A stretch of DNA of 64,000 nucleotides from the NCBI RefSeq assembly GCF_910592395.1, contig NC_088313.1, positions 6,328,501 to 6,392,500 on the forward strand, in the 5' to 3' direction. The DNA is from Lineus longissimus. Taxonomy: Eukaryota; Nemertea; Pilidiophora; Heteronemertea; Lineidae. Positions 17,966 to 29,592 of this stretch are shown in pieces. The position numbers were made by a program, and so were the translations under genes. Positions within the stretch are counted from its first letter, which is position 1; each line of letters starts with the position of its first letter. The notes under the pieces were generated by a model. The model saw only the letters and a list, made by a program, of their open reading frames with translations. It was not told the DNA's origin and did not search any database.

Positions 17966-19295
17966 TTATGCTAGGGCAATTGCAGTGATGCATTTGTTTC
18001 TGATGGTGACGGTGGCAGTAGCTGGGAGGATGTCTTGTATGTCATCAAGGGATTCGACTTCGAAGGACTGAAGGACAACTTGTTTGGTTGTGCTGAATTC
18101 TTGGTAGTTATCGTCCTCCTCAGCAAGTACTGTCAACTCATCTGGGATTTCTGTAATGTCGATAGCAATCAACTGTTGTTGAGCGAAGCGTGGCGGTTCT
18201 TCGACGGGCTGTAATGAGAATTTGGAATTGTGGAGGGATTTGCTTTTTCTTGAAGGGTGGGTTTGTAGTACAGACTTTGTGTTATAACTATGTGGGGTTT
18301 GGAATCCTTTTGATTAATGTTGATGTTACTGGTTGTTGCATGTGGACCGGTAGATTTAGAGCTGTTGTTCCGAGTGCTTTGAAGAGGTTGATGATGATGA
18401 TGTACAGCTGATAGGCGTTAGCCAGTGTTGATAGGGGTTCTTACTGTTGTAGATAATAAGGGTACTTACTGTTATAGATGAATCATCCGATGTGTTCAAT
18501 TGTTGGGCCTTGTGGAAGGTGCTGTAATGTGTGTACGCGTTGGTGATTTTGATGTGGTTTCCTGGGGTCATGAGGTTGGTGTCAGCTGCCTCTCTCCAAA
18601 GAGTACATTTCACCTCCGCCGTTTGGTCCTTTAAAGTCACTGTCTGGATTTGGACTGGTTTGCCCCTGGCAATTGCTGTCTTTTTTTCTTCAACCTGAAA
18701 GCAAGGATTGAAAGTGGGTGTAAATTTAAGGACTGTGAGGTGGAGGGACTGTGTTGTTGATGTTGTGTAAGTTCATGTTGACAATTTAAGTGGTTTCTAT
18801 ACAGTCCGTTTAAGGGGAAGTGTGCCTGAAATAGTGCAGAAGGCACTAAGTTGGAATATACGCTACCTGTGTGACTGTCCCTTGGACTGAGAGACGTGTT
18901 TTTAGTGGTGAAGTAGCAGCATTCTTGAGCGTGACAATGTGTGCATCTGGTGGGTTGATGAGGAGTTTGCCTTCGTTGATAAGTTGTTCTGGTACGTGCA
19001 TGAATTTCGTGCTGTAAATGCGTGTTTCGGGGTTGGTCGTGAGATGGTCGGCTCTGGATTTCGTTGAAGTCATGATAACGGTCTTGTTTGGGTTGCATTT
19101 GGCAACAAGGTGTTCATCATACAAGTTGATCTTAGTGACTGTGTTTTCGTCTGCAATTGCTGCTGTCCAAAAGGTAATTGTAGTGTTATTAGTGGCCTTG
19201 ATGGTTTTCTTGGTTGACAATGCGACAATGGTGACTTTAAGTGGTGCCTTGATAGTTTCATGCGCAGGCGCATTGAGTGCTCTGGATAGGTTCAT
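17966..19295 (-). pseudogene. RPA-like single-stranded DNA-binding protein, spliced
   Basis: Exon-like blocks lie at 19295-18867 and 18694-18470, with acceptable donor (CAG|GTAGCG; A|GTAAGT) and acceptor (TTTCAG|GTTG) sites, and a later block near 18210-17966. The second block reads VTLKDQTAEVKCTLWREAAD, the typical OB-fold strand pattern of RPA70 DNA-binding domains. The first (MNLSRALNAP..., KINLYDEHLVAKCNP) resembles another OB fold. RPA-like genes are known companions of Rep/helicase in many Helitrons and could protect the displaced strand. The exact exon set and whether the gene is intact are uncertain. Confidence 0.55.
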
Positions 19296-19474
19296 CTGAA
19301 GTAGAGAGGAAGTTGGTGGTTAAGTTGCATTCATGCACATAGGAATTTATAGGGAGTGTAGATGATGCAAGTGAAGAGGAGTCGATGTTGTCCTTGGCAG
19401 TTATATACTTGCGAGGTTTTGAGTCTGGAAATGAAAGAGAAGGTGAGTACTGGTTGTTGTATAAATTTGACGTC

Positions 19475-21010
19475 TTACAATGGTAGAATACAGTAAATTG
19501 GATCATGGTAACTGTAGTAAGTCGAGAGCACACCAGATTGTATGTTGGTAAGAGGCTTTTTTGACTTGAGGTACATGTGGTCAATTTGTGTACCTTCATT
19601 GGTAGTCGGGCCAGCAATGAGTTGACTGTAGCCATGGGTTATGAAGGTGTTTTGGATAGGTGTGGATTGCTTGTTGATATCTTCATTGAAGTCTCCAGTA
19701 ATGATTACATGGTCTGCACTGATTGTGGTTGCTGCTTGAAGTGTGTGGTTTAGGACTTGGCAGAATGTTGTTGTCTGATATGTTGGTGGTCTGTAAATCA
19801 CAATGACTAAGGATGAACTGTGTGTTTGAGTTATGTGCAGAGCTAGATATTCTAGATTGGTGACTTGAAGATTGACTTGCTGTGAGAGAAGATGCTGTTT
19901 GACATATGTTGCTACTCCGCCACGTTGCTTCTGGTGAAATGGCGAGTTTTGTGCATGTGCTGTTGTTCTATTGTTGTAGTACAGGGTGTAAGTCGGTAAA
20001 TGTATGTTTTCAGAGGGGTCAGTTTGTAACCAGGTTTCTGAGAGACATAGAATGTCAGAGCATGGGAAGTCATGATTGTGTTGTAGATCTTCAAAATGTG
20101 GTATGAGGCCTTCTGTGTTATGGTGTATAATTTTGAGTGCAGTTGGATGATTGCTGTGAAAGGCATGCTGAGAATTGTCAGGTAAGGTTGTCATTTGTGT
20201 TAGGCCTTGTTTGACAGCTGGGAAGCAGTACAATGTGGAAGAGTCATAGTCGAGGAGATGGAGACCCGAAATTGAGGTGACTCTGCTTAGGGCGACATAT
20301 GCTTGACCTGCAGTGAAGATAGTTTTCAGAGAAACAGCTATTTGTTTCAGAGTTCTGCCTTGTGTTTTATGAATGGTGCATGCCCATGCTAATGACAATG
20401 GATACTGAGTTCTGGTGATGTTAGTCTTCTCGAGTTTGACGTGAATGGGTTCAATGGCAACGGAGCCTGTTGGTATTGAGTTTCTGTATTTGGAATTGCT
20501 CATGGCCTTTTTGCCAATGTTGTTATCATCGAAGTGGACAGCTATTGCCGGTTGGAGTTTGCCGGGGGCTGTGGATGGTAAAATGATGGTGACAATGCCT
20601 CTAGCCCCATTAACCAGGCCGTCAGTTACATCAACATTTCTTAACAACATGACCTTTGCATTAATAGCAATATTTATTAACTTGGGAATGTCGTCATGTT
20701 TTGCCGATTGGATGGGGCCTCGGCCAGTTGCATTTCCAGTCAGTTTGTTGTGTCTTGAGTCCTCTGCATGCAATTTGACAATAGAGCCTTTTGGTAGTTC
20801 TTGCAGTTTGCTTAGATTGTATGCATTTACTTCCTTTTTGGTGGAATAAACATGGAGTGCATCAGAAGGGTAATCAGTGTCAGTAGGTGTACATTCAATT
20901 ACACGTGACTTTAGAAGAGTTTCATCTGCTGGGTCAAGTGGTGTGGTTTTTTCTCTGGTTCTCAGGCGATTCAGCAAGTGGGCAAATTGAGCTTCATCTC
21001 GCTGGCGCAT
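19475..21010 (-). pseudogene. Helentron helicase C-terminus fused to AP-type endonuclease
   Basis: This is an open frame of 511 codons. The first half is the PIF1/RecD-like helicase C-terminal part, with RRNV/LLRNVDVTDGLVNGARG-type segment, WACTIHKTQGRTL and AYVALSRVTSISGLHLL (motifs V and VI). The second half (about residues 290-511) is an endonuclease/exonuclease/phosphatase fold: HHNTEGL, ILCLSETWL, YRPPTYQ, IITGDFNED, QIDHMYLKS and a terminal YHDPIY histidine, so the catalytic residues look kept. This fusion is the hallmark of Helentrons. It is out of frame with the upstream helicase piece by a small shift near 21020, where TAGA repeats occur. Confidence 0.88.
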
Positions 21011-21024
21011 GACTTGTGTGAGTT

Positions 21025-21552
21025 CTATCTATTTCTATCAAAATGGGATGTCCACATGTTGCGTGGATCGGTTTTGTTCATTGTTACGAGGCGTTCTGCT
21101 CCGACTGGTGGAAGCTGGAAGAAGTCTCCAAATGCAAGTACGGTGATACCTCCAAAGAGATCTGTTTTGTTGTCTGTGATTTGTTTGAGTCTGGAATCTA
21201 CATAGCACAGCATCTTCCAGTCAACCATGGAAATTTCATCAATGATCATGATCTGTACATTGTAGAGAGCTGCTCTTAGGGTTTTTAATGTGGATTCTGC
21301 TAGAGGTTTCACAGGTATTGGGCGTTGGTTTGGGATGGAGAGTGCACTATTCAAGGTTTGTCCGTTGATGTTGTAGGCTGCAGGACCAGTGGATGCAGTT
21401 AGAAGCACAGTACGGTTTCCAGGGTTGTCTGCAAGTGTCTGTAATAGCTTTTTGGCTTCATAATGAATTGCCTTTATTAGGTGACTTTTTCCTACTCCTG
21501 CTGAGCCTGACACGAATATCCTGAGTGGTGTGGGATTTGCACCTTGCTTTTT
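21025..21552 (-). pseudogene. Helentron PIF1-type helicase, N-terminal part
   Basis: It encodes PLRIFVSGSAGVGKSHLI (Walker A), a TASTGPAA motif, MIIDEISMVDWKML (Walker B) and FGDFFQLPPVG (motif III). The piece begins inside the inserted microsatellite repeat at about 21552 and breaks after WTSHFDRN at 21025, where the next frame takes over. These are the classic PIF1 motifs that in Helitrons unwind DNA during rolling-circle transposition. The upstream linker to Rep has been separated by the insertion. Confidence 0.85.
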
Positions 21553-21603
21553 AGCTCACCTCTTAGCAGAGGTGAGCTTATCCCATACCGTGGCGTCCGT
21601 CGT

Positions 21604-21695
<92 letters not shown>

Positions 21696-22615
21696 CGTCG
21701 TCCGTTAGCAGGGCACGTTTCGTAACTGTTAGAGCTATTGAGTTGAAACTTGGTACACATGTACCCTTATGTAATGACACCTGGGAGACCAAGTTTCGGT
21801 CCGATTCGTTCCATGGTTTGGCCACTAGGGGGACAAACGTTAAAAGTGAAAATATGCAATATCTCCCTTAATAGTAGTCGGGAAATTTTGGAAAAAATAT
21901 GGTAGGTACTTCTAGCAAAGGTGCATCATATATCCTCCGGGTTTTTGATTTGACCTCCTTTTCAAGGTCACAGAGGTCAAATGGTGTAAATTAGCCGTTA
22001 GGATGTAACGATGGCACGTTTCTAAACTGCAATGACTATTGATACCAAATTTGGTACACATTTACCCCTTAGTCAGGTGATCTCAGGGACCAAAGGTTGG
22101 TCCAATATGATTCACCACTTGACCACCAGGGGGCAAAATCCAAAAACCTTAAAAATGTGATTATTCCTTAACTTCTTGCCCGATTGCCACCAATTTGATA
22201 TCATGGGTACATCTAACCACCATACAGTATATGCCACACAGGTTTTTAATTTGACCTTCTTGTCAAGGTCACAGAGGTCAAATGGCGTAAATTCGCCGTC
22301 AGGCCGTAACTATGGCACGTTTCTTAACTGCAATGACTATTGATCACAAATTAAGTACACATGTACCCCTTGGTCAGGTGATCTCAGGTACCGAAGTTTG
22401 GTGCGATCTGATTTGCCGTTTGGCCTCCAGGGAGGGGGCCAAATCCTAAATTCTTCAAAATGCCATTATTCCTAGTAATGACTTGCCCGATTGGCACCAA
22501 TTTTATATCATAGGTACATCTAATTCTAACAACCATTCAATGTGTCACCCGGGTCTTCTTTGATTTGACCTACTTTTCAAGGTCACAGAGGTCGAATGTA
22601 CTGTAAATTGGCCAT
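21553..22615 (+). repeat. Hairpin-and-(GTC)n dispersed repeat, copy 1, inserted in the Helentron
   Basis: It begins with an 11-bp-arm hairpin (AGCTCACCTCT / AGAGGTGAGCT) at 21553-21578, then a (GTC)n run at about 21598-21706. Three diverged modules of about 300 bp follow, each opening with GGCACGTTTC (near 21714, 22013 and 22313) and ending near AAGGTCACAGAGGTC. It has no coding capacity; the translated GTC run is meaningless. Other copies are near 29330 and 45369. It separates the Rep and helicase coding regions, and 22616-22842 is unassigned. Confidence 0.8.
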
Positions 22616-22842
22616 ATTGGGGAAATTGTAATTGCTTGGACCTACATCAAACCTAACACTACATGACACAAGACCATGCTCTTTATCCATCTTTCCTCCA
22701 CATGAGGTGAGCACAATGGCCCTGGCCATTTCATTAAGAAGACACCATTGTCGTACCGAGTTGAAAACTGTAGTTTGCTTTTCATTTAATTATTGTAATA
22801 TTTTCCTTATTTGCTGAGATGTCTCGTATTCGGTGGTTGTTT

Positions 22843-23459
22843 CTAGACCATGTGAAGGTTACTTGTGGCGTTGGGTGCAGCATCACATAGTTCTTGAATA
22901 TTATCTTTGTTTAGGGTATCATTTGGAGGTTGATCTTCTTTTTCAGCGTTTGTCTCCTCGCGTTCATTTTCAGTAGATGTTGCAAGTTGTGCCCATGCAT
23001 CCTCAAGCACTGGATGTTCTTGGAGTTGGTTCATTGCTCTGCTGTTGCCAATTTAAACTGTTGTCTGTTTGTTTCAACAATGGTGAAGACCCTTTTTGGC
23101 ACATTTGATGTATGTAGTTTGACTGCAGCTTGTTCATAGAAATCTTGAAATGTTTCGTAAGGTTTTGGTCCAAGTTGTGCATCTGTACGAAAGGGCAAGT
23201 ACAAAGCCAGGAGGTTGTAAGTGTACTTTTCGGGGAATTTCAAGCGTTGGTAACGAGATTTGACAATTGCAGGATTGCTGCGGGATCGTTTATGAATGTA
23301 CCCTTTGTGGTTTTGGAGCGGTATGATTGGCGAAGATTCTGTCAACTGTTGGTCAATGTCAGCATTTTGTTTATGACTACTTTGTTCAGCTTTTTGTATT
23401 TGCTTTGTATTCAGAGATGCGAGAACTCGGTAGTGTGAGACGAAGTATGCTAGGGACAT
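22843..23459 (-). pseudogene. Helentron Rep-helicase linker region
   Basis: Two frames (23459-23031 and 23034-22843) cover the segment after the Rep domain: MSLAYFVSHYRV, RYQRLKFPEKYTYNLLALYLPFR and DFYEQAA, all typical of the Helitron region between Rep and helicase. A frame change lies at about 23030. The second frame (HPVLEDAWAQLA) ends at TSNLHMV beside the inserted repeat. Confidence 0.7.
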
Positions 23460-23474
23460 AGTTGGAAATGGGGA

Positions 23475-24624
23475 TTATTCTGGTCTTGCTTTGTAACGAT
23501 CAACAATCGATGTCATCCAGATATCATCAGAGTCGGTGTTAGACTTCGCTTGAATAGTTTTCAAAGGCAGACTCATCTTAGTTGGGTTTGGGTCTATGGG
23601 GACATAGATAACTTGTCTTGAGCTGTCTTTCAGTTTCATGCTTGTCACTCGGTACACTGCTTCTTGAGCGCTGACTTCTCTATTCTGAAGGTAGGCATTG
23701 CCAATGTGTCGCATTTCTTTGACCACATCACAGTCTCCTGTCTTGGCATCTTCTTGAGCTTGTTTTAAAACAGCACTCATCTCATGTTCAGCTTTGCCGA
23801 TGTAACTGAGGATGTACATAACACAGGCCCATGCGTCTGTAACGAACTGGATGTCCATATTAGCATTCCAAGCTTTCAGCACTTTTAGGTTATAGTTGTT
23901 GACCCAAGCATCCTTTGGCTTCCTTTTCAGCTGTATTGTAATATTTTTGGACAGGACTGCCATGCTTTCCTTGTATTCGTCCATGCTCAAACCAGCAGTG
24001 ATGAGGAGTTGTTCTGTGGTGGGTACGTCTGTCGTATCAGTAGTTATTTTCTCAAGGAGATCACACAATTTCTGCAGATTAGCTTTTGCTGTTTTTTCAT
24101 TCATTTGTGTTCTAGCACAATCAACATGATTTGGTTGGGAATCTGTAGGCGTGTCATTTGACTGGGATGATTGGCTGGGCACAGATGGCATAGTATCGCA
24201 GTCAGTTGTTTGTTCAGTTGGCACATCTGGTTCTGTTGATTTCATTGGTATGAAAATAGTTGTATGAAGCATGAAGCAAGAGGAATCTACAGATGCGGCA
24301 TTGTTTTGATCCACTGCCTTTAAAGCATGTTTTGGAATGATTTCTGCTGTGTGTTTGGACCTGTTTGATGATTTGGTGTAGGACTGGGTCTGTGTCTTCA
24401 TCAGGGAGCTCTGTTGATATGTATTTATCAATGAATGCACAAACCAATTCATCACTATCTTCATCCAATTTTGGAGCATTTTCAATCCAGAGGAGGCAGT
24501 GTATGTGAGGAGAGCCACGGCACTGAAATTCTGTTCTCCAGAAAAAGTCGACTACTTTTCCGAGGGGTTCAGCTTTACTCAGGAGCAACTCATGAAAGAG
24601 TACGTACACACGATGGTCAAACAT
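23475..24624 (-). pseudogene. Helentron Rep nuclease (HUH and tyrosine motifs)
   Basis: The frame 24624-24214 carries [20 protein letters not shown], whose HIH is the metal-binding HUH motif of rolling-circle initiators, and cysteines ([15 protein letters not shown]). A frame change near 24290 leads to 24518-23475. This holds [20 protein letters not shown], with the paired tyrosines expected at the Rep active site, about 130 residues after the HUH motif. The frame ends at an in-frame TAA (near 23474), beyond which the reading continues into the linker region. Confidence 0.88.
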
Positions 24625-24708
24625 TCTTGCAGCAAGGACTGGATTCTCCTGTGAGAGTTTACTTTTCTCTGGGAATGAGAGATCTTCAATGTTTTGTTTT
24701 GGGTATGA

Positions 24709-25518
24709 TCAGTTAATTAGAAGAGCGCGGAGTACTTCTGGCCATCTGAGGTCAGCTGCTGAGAATGTGACAAACCAAGTTGGTATGCCAATTTGTTTAA
24801 ACATGGCAAACAAATCTTTCAGAGTGCGTTCCCAGTAAGGTGGTGTTCCTCGAACTGGTTGGAGAAATCGAAACCCTTTGTCAGATTTGAGAATGTCTCT
24901 CACAGCATCCTTGTTTGTCAACATTTTAGCTGTTATTTTCTTACCTGTTGTAGTGTGAGCAGAGCCCTTTCGCATTGCAATTGAAATGTTGGACAGAATG
25001 TGGCTAAGTTCACTCATATACTGTGCAAAGAAGATGTATGCATTGTCAGATGAAAACCTGGAATCCACATTGAAAAGCCTAGCGTTGAAGTATGGATTTA
25101 TGCCAATTTTGACCGGTATCTCAGTGTTGTAGGGACACGTGCCATGTGGGAATTCTTGCGGAAATGAAAGTGCTTCAACATTCTTGACTTTCAGAATTGA
25201 GACAGGACGATTCCCTTCTGCAGGGGCAATACTGTAAATGGTCTGCTGGTCCAGTACTTCTTGTTCAAGGTCCACAGGTTGTAAGCATGTGTCGAGAGCC
25301 ATCATGTACTGAGAGCTGTTTTGCGTTGGATCTGTGATTTGATTGGAATTATTATTGGGGGTTTCTCCATTTGGTGTAGTTTGTTCGATACTTGAGGGGC
25401 TAGTATAACCAGCATCAGAATTTCGTTCAAGTTGAGCACTTGTTTTAGGAATTACGGTTGCACCTTGGTGTTGCGGGATGTCTATCAGATGTGGGGTACT
25501 TTGTAGCATATCTGACAT
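24709..25518 (-). pseudogene. Helitron_like_N domain
   Basis: It encodes the Rep-flanking Helitron_like_N region: LSFPQEFPHGTCPYN, INPYFNARLFNVDSRFSSDN, AYIFFAQYMSEL and PTWFVTFSAADLRWPEVL. The frame is ended by a TGA right after RALLIN. The same frame then continues with typical Helitron sequence up to the Rep ORF, so this is a point nonsense change, not a boundary. The N-terminus overlaps the preceding ORF in another frame near 25510. Confidence 0.85.
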
Positions 25519-26309
25519 GGTGTCAACATTGAGATTGGGGCCATTGTAGTGTCTGTGTTTTGTTTTAAGCGAGTGTCTGTTGTCAAAATTATATCTTGAT
25601 TTGATTCAGTATGCTGTTCCTCCCAGGTGGTGTTTCGATGCACATGTTGGTAAAGGGCATTGTGTGCTACAAGATATTGAAGAGCTGTCTGGAGTTTGTT
25701 GGGGCAAACTAACTGGTATGATACGTATCCCCTGTATTCCAATTTCCTTTTCAATTTTACTTGGATGAAAGCGGACTCGTTCATTTGCCGAGGAAGTGTT
25801 TGGACAGTGCTGCTGACATTTGAAGGCACACAAATGACAGGTCCAGAAACTCCCTTTTGACCACCTCTAGGCAAAGAAAACATTTTGGCAAATGGAATAT
25901 GTAGAGAAAGAAGTTGTCTTTCCAAGAAGTTCAGATCTCTCAATTCTTTTGGGATTTCATCAAGTTGTGACCCATTATAAACAACAGCCAATGATGGAGT
26001 TTTACCGTTTTTCAATGAATTGTGGCAGGCATGACATATCCATTCTTGCATACATTTCTTGCAAGGCGTAATTGGTTGCTTTTGCTTGGATAACTCTGAC
26101 ACTGGACTACACTGACATGATTCTTGTATGTATTTGCCAGTTAAGCAGATATTGGCATTTGCAATTTTTGCAGGTGTGGTCAAATATGCTGTTCTGTTAC
26201 AATGGACCACTTGGTTGAAGAAGAGTATACGATGACATACAGTGCAAACATACTCGGGACCATTTTTGACTGCAGCAGCAAATCTTTCAATAGCATCGTC
26301 AATTGTCAA
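25485..26309 (-). pseudogene. Cysteine-rich DUF6570-like Helitron region
   Basis: This is a 274-codon frame with CTVCHR, CQCS, CKKCMQEWICHACHNSL cysteine pairs, then ELRDLNFLERQLLSLHIPF and LKRKLEYRGYVSYQLVCP. This combination, in front of Helitron_like_N, is what is usually annotated as DUF6570. It probably binds zinc and DNA. It connects to the next domain only after a frame change near 25510. Confidence 0.7.
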
Positions 26310-26339
26310 TGCTTTGGCAGCATCTTTAGTGCTTTTTCT

Positions 26340-26939
26340 TCACTTAGCTTTTTTTTCTTGACAATGTGTATTGTCATTTTGATACTTCCTCTTGTGTTGT
26401 GCTTTATCATTTGCCTTGTATTTAGAATTATAGTGGCGCTTAGTTTTCAGTACTTGCTTCTGCTTTTCTCTATATTCAGAGTTGGTGTGATATTTAGCCT
26501 TCATAAATTGCTTGTTCTTTGGTTCATATTCAGGAGAACTGTGATATCTTGTTTTTATTTGCTGCTTGGCCCTTGCCTTAAATTCAAACGAACTGTGATA
26601 TCTTGTTTTCGCTGTGTGTTTCACTTTTTCTTGCCATTGAATATCTGAGTGGTATTTTTTGTTCATTGTTCGTTTCTTTTGTTCTCTGTAAGTTACATCA
26701 GACTGGTATTTTGATTTTGTTGAGGTTTTCTTTGATGTCTTGGATATCCGTTTCGACTTGTCTTTTTGATCCATGAGGTAAGTCTGCATGAGTTGATTTG
26801 TTTTATTATTGACACGTGTTGGCATAGTGGATGTCCAAGTTTCCCTGACACGTGATTGGTGAGGTTGATGTATTGGCAGCATAGACGTGATAGCAACAGG
26901 CACGACATTGAACTGTGCAGACAAATTTGTAGAATACAA
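26340..26939 (-). pseudogene. Basic KYHS-type repeat region
   Basis: The C-terminal half repeats a unit of about 22 residues of the form K.RYHSSPEY..K.KQ (TRYHSSFEFKARAKQQ, TRYHSSPEYEPKNKQF, AKYHTNSEYREKQKQV and others). Similar basic repeats precede the cysteine-rich region in many Helitron proteins. It overlaps the end of the peptidase-like frame at 26806-26939, so another frame change is likely. Nucleic-acid binding is inferred from charge only. Confidence 0.6.
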
Positions 26940-27738
26940 AGACTACATGTTGTACAATATCCTGTATTTTGGAAAATGATAGCATGACAGCAGCACCATT
27001 GTCAGTGACATGACCATCAATATCTCGACTGTGGGAGTCAAAGACAATGTAGGAATCTAAATGCCGAATAAGAGATATTGTCGATCCAGCGGCTATCAAC
27101 AGACACCCGGCAGAAGTATGATATTGAGCTTTTGCCAGAGCTGACTGAAGGCAATGAGACACTAAGTCTTCACCAGTATCATTGGTCTGATTCAGTATGC
27201 CATAAAAGACTGGACCAAATTGAGCTTTCATTGATTTATTCAGTGGAGGAATTGAGGTTGCCAAAGGGAGTTCAGTGTACTCCAGATAGTTCTGTTGATG
27301 TGGAATGGCGCAATACATACTAGTAGTATCACCAAAGGATAGTATGTTATCAATATCACTTCCACAAGGCGAGTTATCCAAGCAAAAGCAACCAATTACG
27401 CCTTGTGGAAGTGATATTGATAACATACTATCCTTTGTGCCTTTGGCATAGGAATATAGTATTGCAACATAGGCATTAGCTGTACATTGTCGCCCAGCAG
27501 AGTTATCTGAAAAGAAGTGTGAACCTTGGTGAAAAGAACCTTGAAGCTGAAGTCGAGGTGCTATCGTTGTTGCATTAATTGATTCTACATTCTGTTTGGT
27601 AGGAAGATTTGCAAAATGTACATTTTCACGCTTAGAAAGTTGACTGTTCTGTGCTGCACTCTCTGCTTTGGCATAAGCCATCTGTCTTTGTTTGCGACGT
27701 TTCCGTTCATGGATTTTCCTCTTTCGGGCCATATTCAC
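26806..27738 (-). pseudogene. Cysteine-peptidase-like N-terminal protein of the Helentron
   Basis: This is a 310-codon frame with the first ATG at 27732. It has a very basic start (ARKRKIHERKRRKQRQMAYA), then GRQCTANAYVAILYSYAKG with a candidate catalytic Cys. About 130 residues later comes SYIVFDSHSRDIDGH with Asp-Ser-His. The Cys...DSH pattern resembles the herpesvirus-tegument-type deubiquitinase fold (peptidase C76-like); a USP/OTU-like relation is also possible. Ubiquitin or SUMO-type peptidases are known fusion partners in Helitrons. The assignment is by pattern only. A 39-bp perfect inverted repeat lies within it. Confidence 0.5.
27333..27437. repeat. 39-bp perfect inverted repeat in coding sequence
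   Basis: Arms at 27333-27371 and 27399-27437 are exact reverse complements around a 27-base spacer. They encode SMLSISLPQG on one side and PCGSDIDNILSF on the other, in the same open frame. Confidence 0.85.
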
Positions 27739-29059
27739 TCAACTGCGGTCAAAGTGGAAAAGGGAACTAAGACTTCCTAGGCATTTACACACCTAAAGTA
27801 CAATTATACTGAAATACTGAACTGAGATAATTGACAATAATAAAATAAGAAGATACTGAAATAAGGTAAATGTATGAACTTGTTGTGAAATGGTCTTGTG
27901 AAGCTGAGATGTAAGAATCCATGTGTTTGTCAAGGTGGTGATTTTGCTCATGGGGATGGTCAGGTCAGATTGATATGAGGGAATTGATGTGGTGAGGGTG
28001 ATGATATGAAACTGGTGATACGGAATTGATAGTATGATAGTGATTATATATAAGTCACGAGACAATGTATGAGGTTGATGATATGAGGCTGATGATATGA
28101 TATGTGGCTGATGAATTGAGATTGATGATATGGGATTAATGTATGATGTATATATATCTATTGTCTGCTTGTATAATGTATGTATTGATAATATCAGTTA
28201 TCATGTACAACCGGTACCTGAAAGCCGAAAGAAGAGAAGGCATTAATCATGTGATCATAACGTTATAACATGAACTACACAGGTGAAATTGAAGGGTACT
28301 TTGTCAGATTGTAAGTAAAATGATCGGGCAGCAAATGTACTGACATGTTTCAGCCATTTTGGGCTAACCATTGTGATCAATGCGTAAATCTGTAGGGTGA
28401 CGGGAAGTGCATTGGGTTCATGAAGATGCATAACTTAACAACTAATATTATATCAAAGTTCTCACTATTCTGTAGAATCAGGTAAACTGAGATTTACTGG
28501 TGAAATACGATCCCAGTCCAGGTGGACTAAAAGACCACTTAACAAACACCAGACGCCCAATGTGAAGTCTATTGTTGATTTAGTTTTGACCAAATAATTG
28601 ACATTGCATGTTGATACAAACCTTTAGTTGTAACACGGTGTCTGACGTTGGAAGAACAAGCTGGCTAACTGGGGTAATGCGTGCTGAAAAAACAGAACCA
28701 CATTGTTGCAGTAAGTTGTAGCAATCAATGAAGTAACAGTGGTTTTTATTTCAAGACGATACAGCACTACATGCATGATGAGCTGTCCATTATTGGTATG
28801 GTAACTACTGACAACCAGATGGCAAGTCTTTAAAACACTGACATTGCGTCAGCTATTTGACAATGCCTGTTAATTTTGATACATACCTGCAGGTATACTA
28901 GTACAGGGGCGTCGCCTGGACGTAGCCTTGTGAACTGGCTGGTTATTTTTCTAATGTAATTAGTTAAATAATTCCTCGGGTAGATCCGATATGAGTACAT
29001 ATGCAAAAGTCTGACCTGGGTAGGTATGAACTAATAAAATCACATTTCCACAGGAAATG
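27739..29059. other. Helentron upstream flank, no gene; short tandem repeats
   Basis: No gene is supported. Near 28060-28150 there is a degenerate array of GATGATATGAGGCTGAT-like units. The Helentron 5' end and promoter should lie in this interval or at its edge, but no clear terminal motif was fixed. Confidence 0.45.
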
Positions 29060-29592
29060 GGAATACCTACCATATTTTTTTCAAAATTTCCCGACTACTA
29101 TTAAGGGAGATATTGCATATTTTCACTTTTAACGTTTGGCCCCCTGGTGGCCAAACCATGAAACGAATCGGACCAAAACTTGGTCTCCAAGGTGTCATTA
29201 CATAAGGGTACATGTGTACCAAGTTTCAACTCAATAGCTCTAACAGTTACGAAACGTGCCCTGCTAACGGACGACGGACGACGACGACGACGACGACGAC
29301 GACGGACGACGGACGCCACGGTATGGAATAAGCTCACCTCTGCTAAGAGGTGAGCTAACGAGCCACTCATAAGAGAGATATCACACTTTTTAGGTCTCCG
29401 CTGCTGGCCCTCTGGTGGCCAAGTCAAGAATCAGATCGGACCGAAATTCATTGTCAGAGGTCACCTGACCTAAGGGGTCCGGTGTACAAAGTTACAAGTT
29501 CATAGACCTGGCGGTTAAGCAACGTGCCACTGTTTTTGAAACGGGTACGACGACGGACACTGCGCTGCTCTACAGACTCCCCTACGGTGAGC
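29060..29592 (-). repeat. Hairpin-and-(GTC)n dispersed repeat, copy 2
   Basis: Reverse-oriented copy: hairpin at 29331-29356, a shorter (GAC)n run at about 29278-29312, and the GGCACGTTTCGTAACTGTTA-type module to about 29070. A second, diverged module and hairpin remnant extends to about 29592 (GTGAGCCAAAAACGG). It joins unique GPCR upstream sequence at the same point as copy 3 does in the other arm. Confidence 0.75.

Larger units (their letters stand above)
17966..27738 (-). mobile_element. Degenerate Helentron (Helitron with endonuclease and RPA-like gene)
   Basis: All coding remnants run on the minus strand in the order expected of an autonomous Helitron: N-terminal peptidase-like and basic-repeat region, cysteine-rich DUF6570-like region, Helitron_like_N, Rep with HUH and tyrosine motifs, PIF1-type helicase, then an AP-type endonuclease, with an RPA-like gene downstream. 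The endonuclease fusion identifies the Helentron/Helitron2 branch. In-frame stops near 24705 and 23474, frame changes near 25510, 24290, 23030 and 21020, and an insertion at about 21551-22842 mean it is inactive. Element termini were not located. Confidence 0.85.

Noticed and set aside
21556-21871. Long poly-Arg/poly-Thr ORFs on both strands
   Set aside because: They are translations of the (GTC)n microsatellite in the dispersed repeat; no coding evidence.
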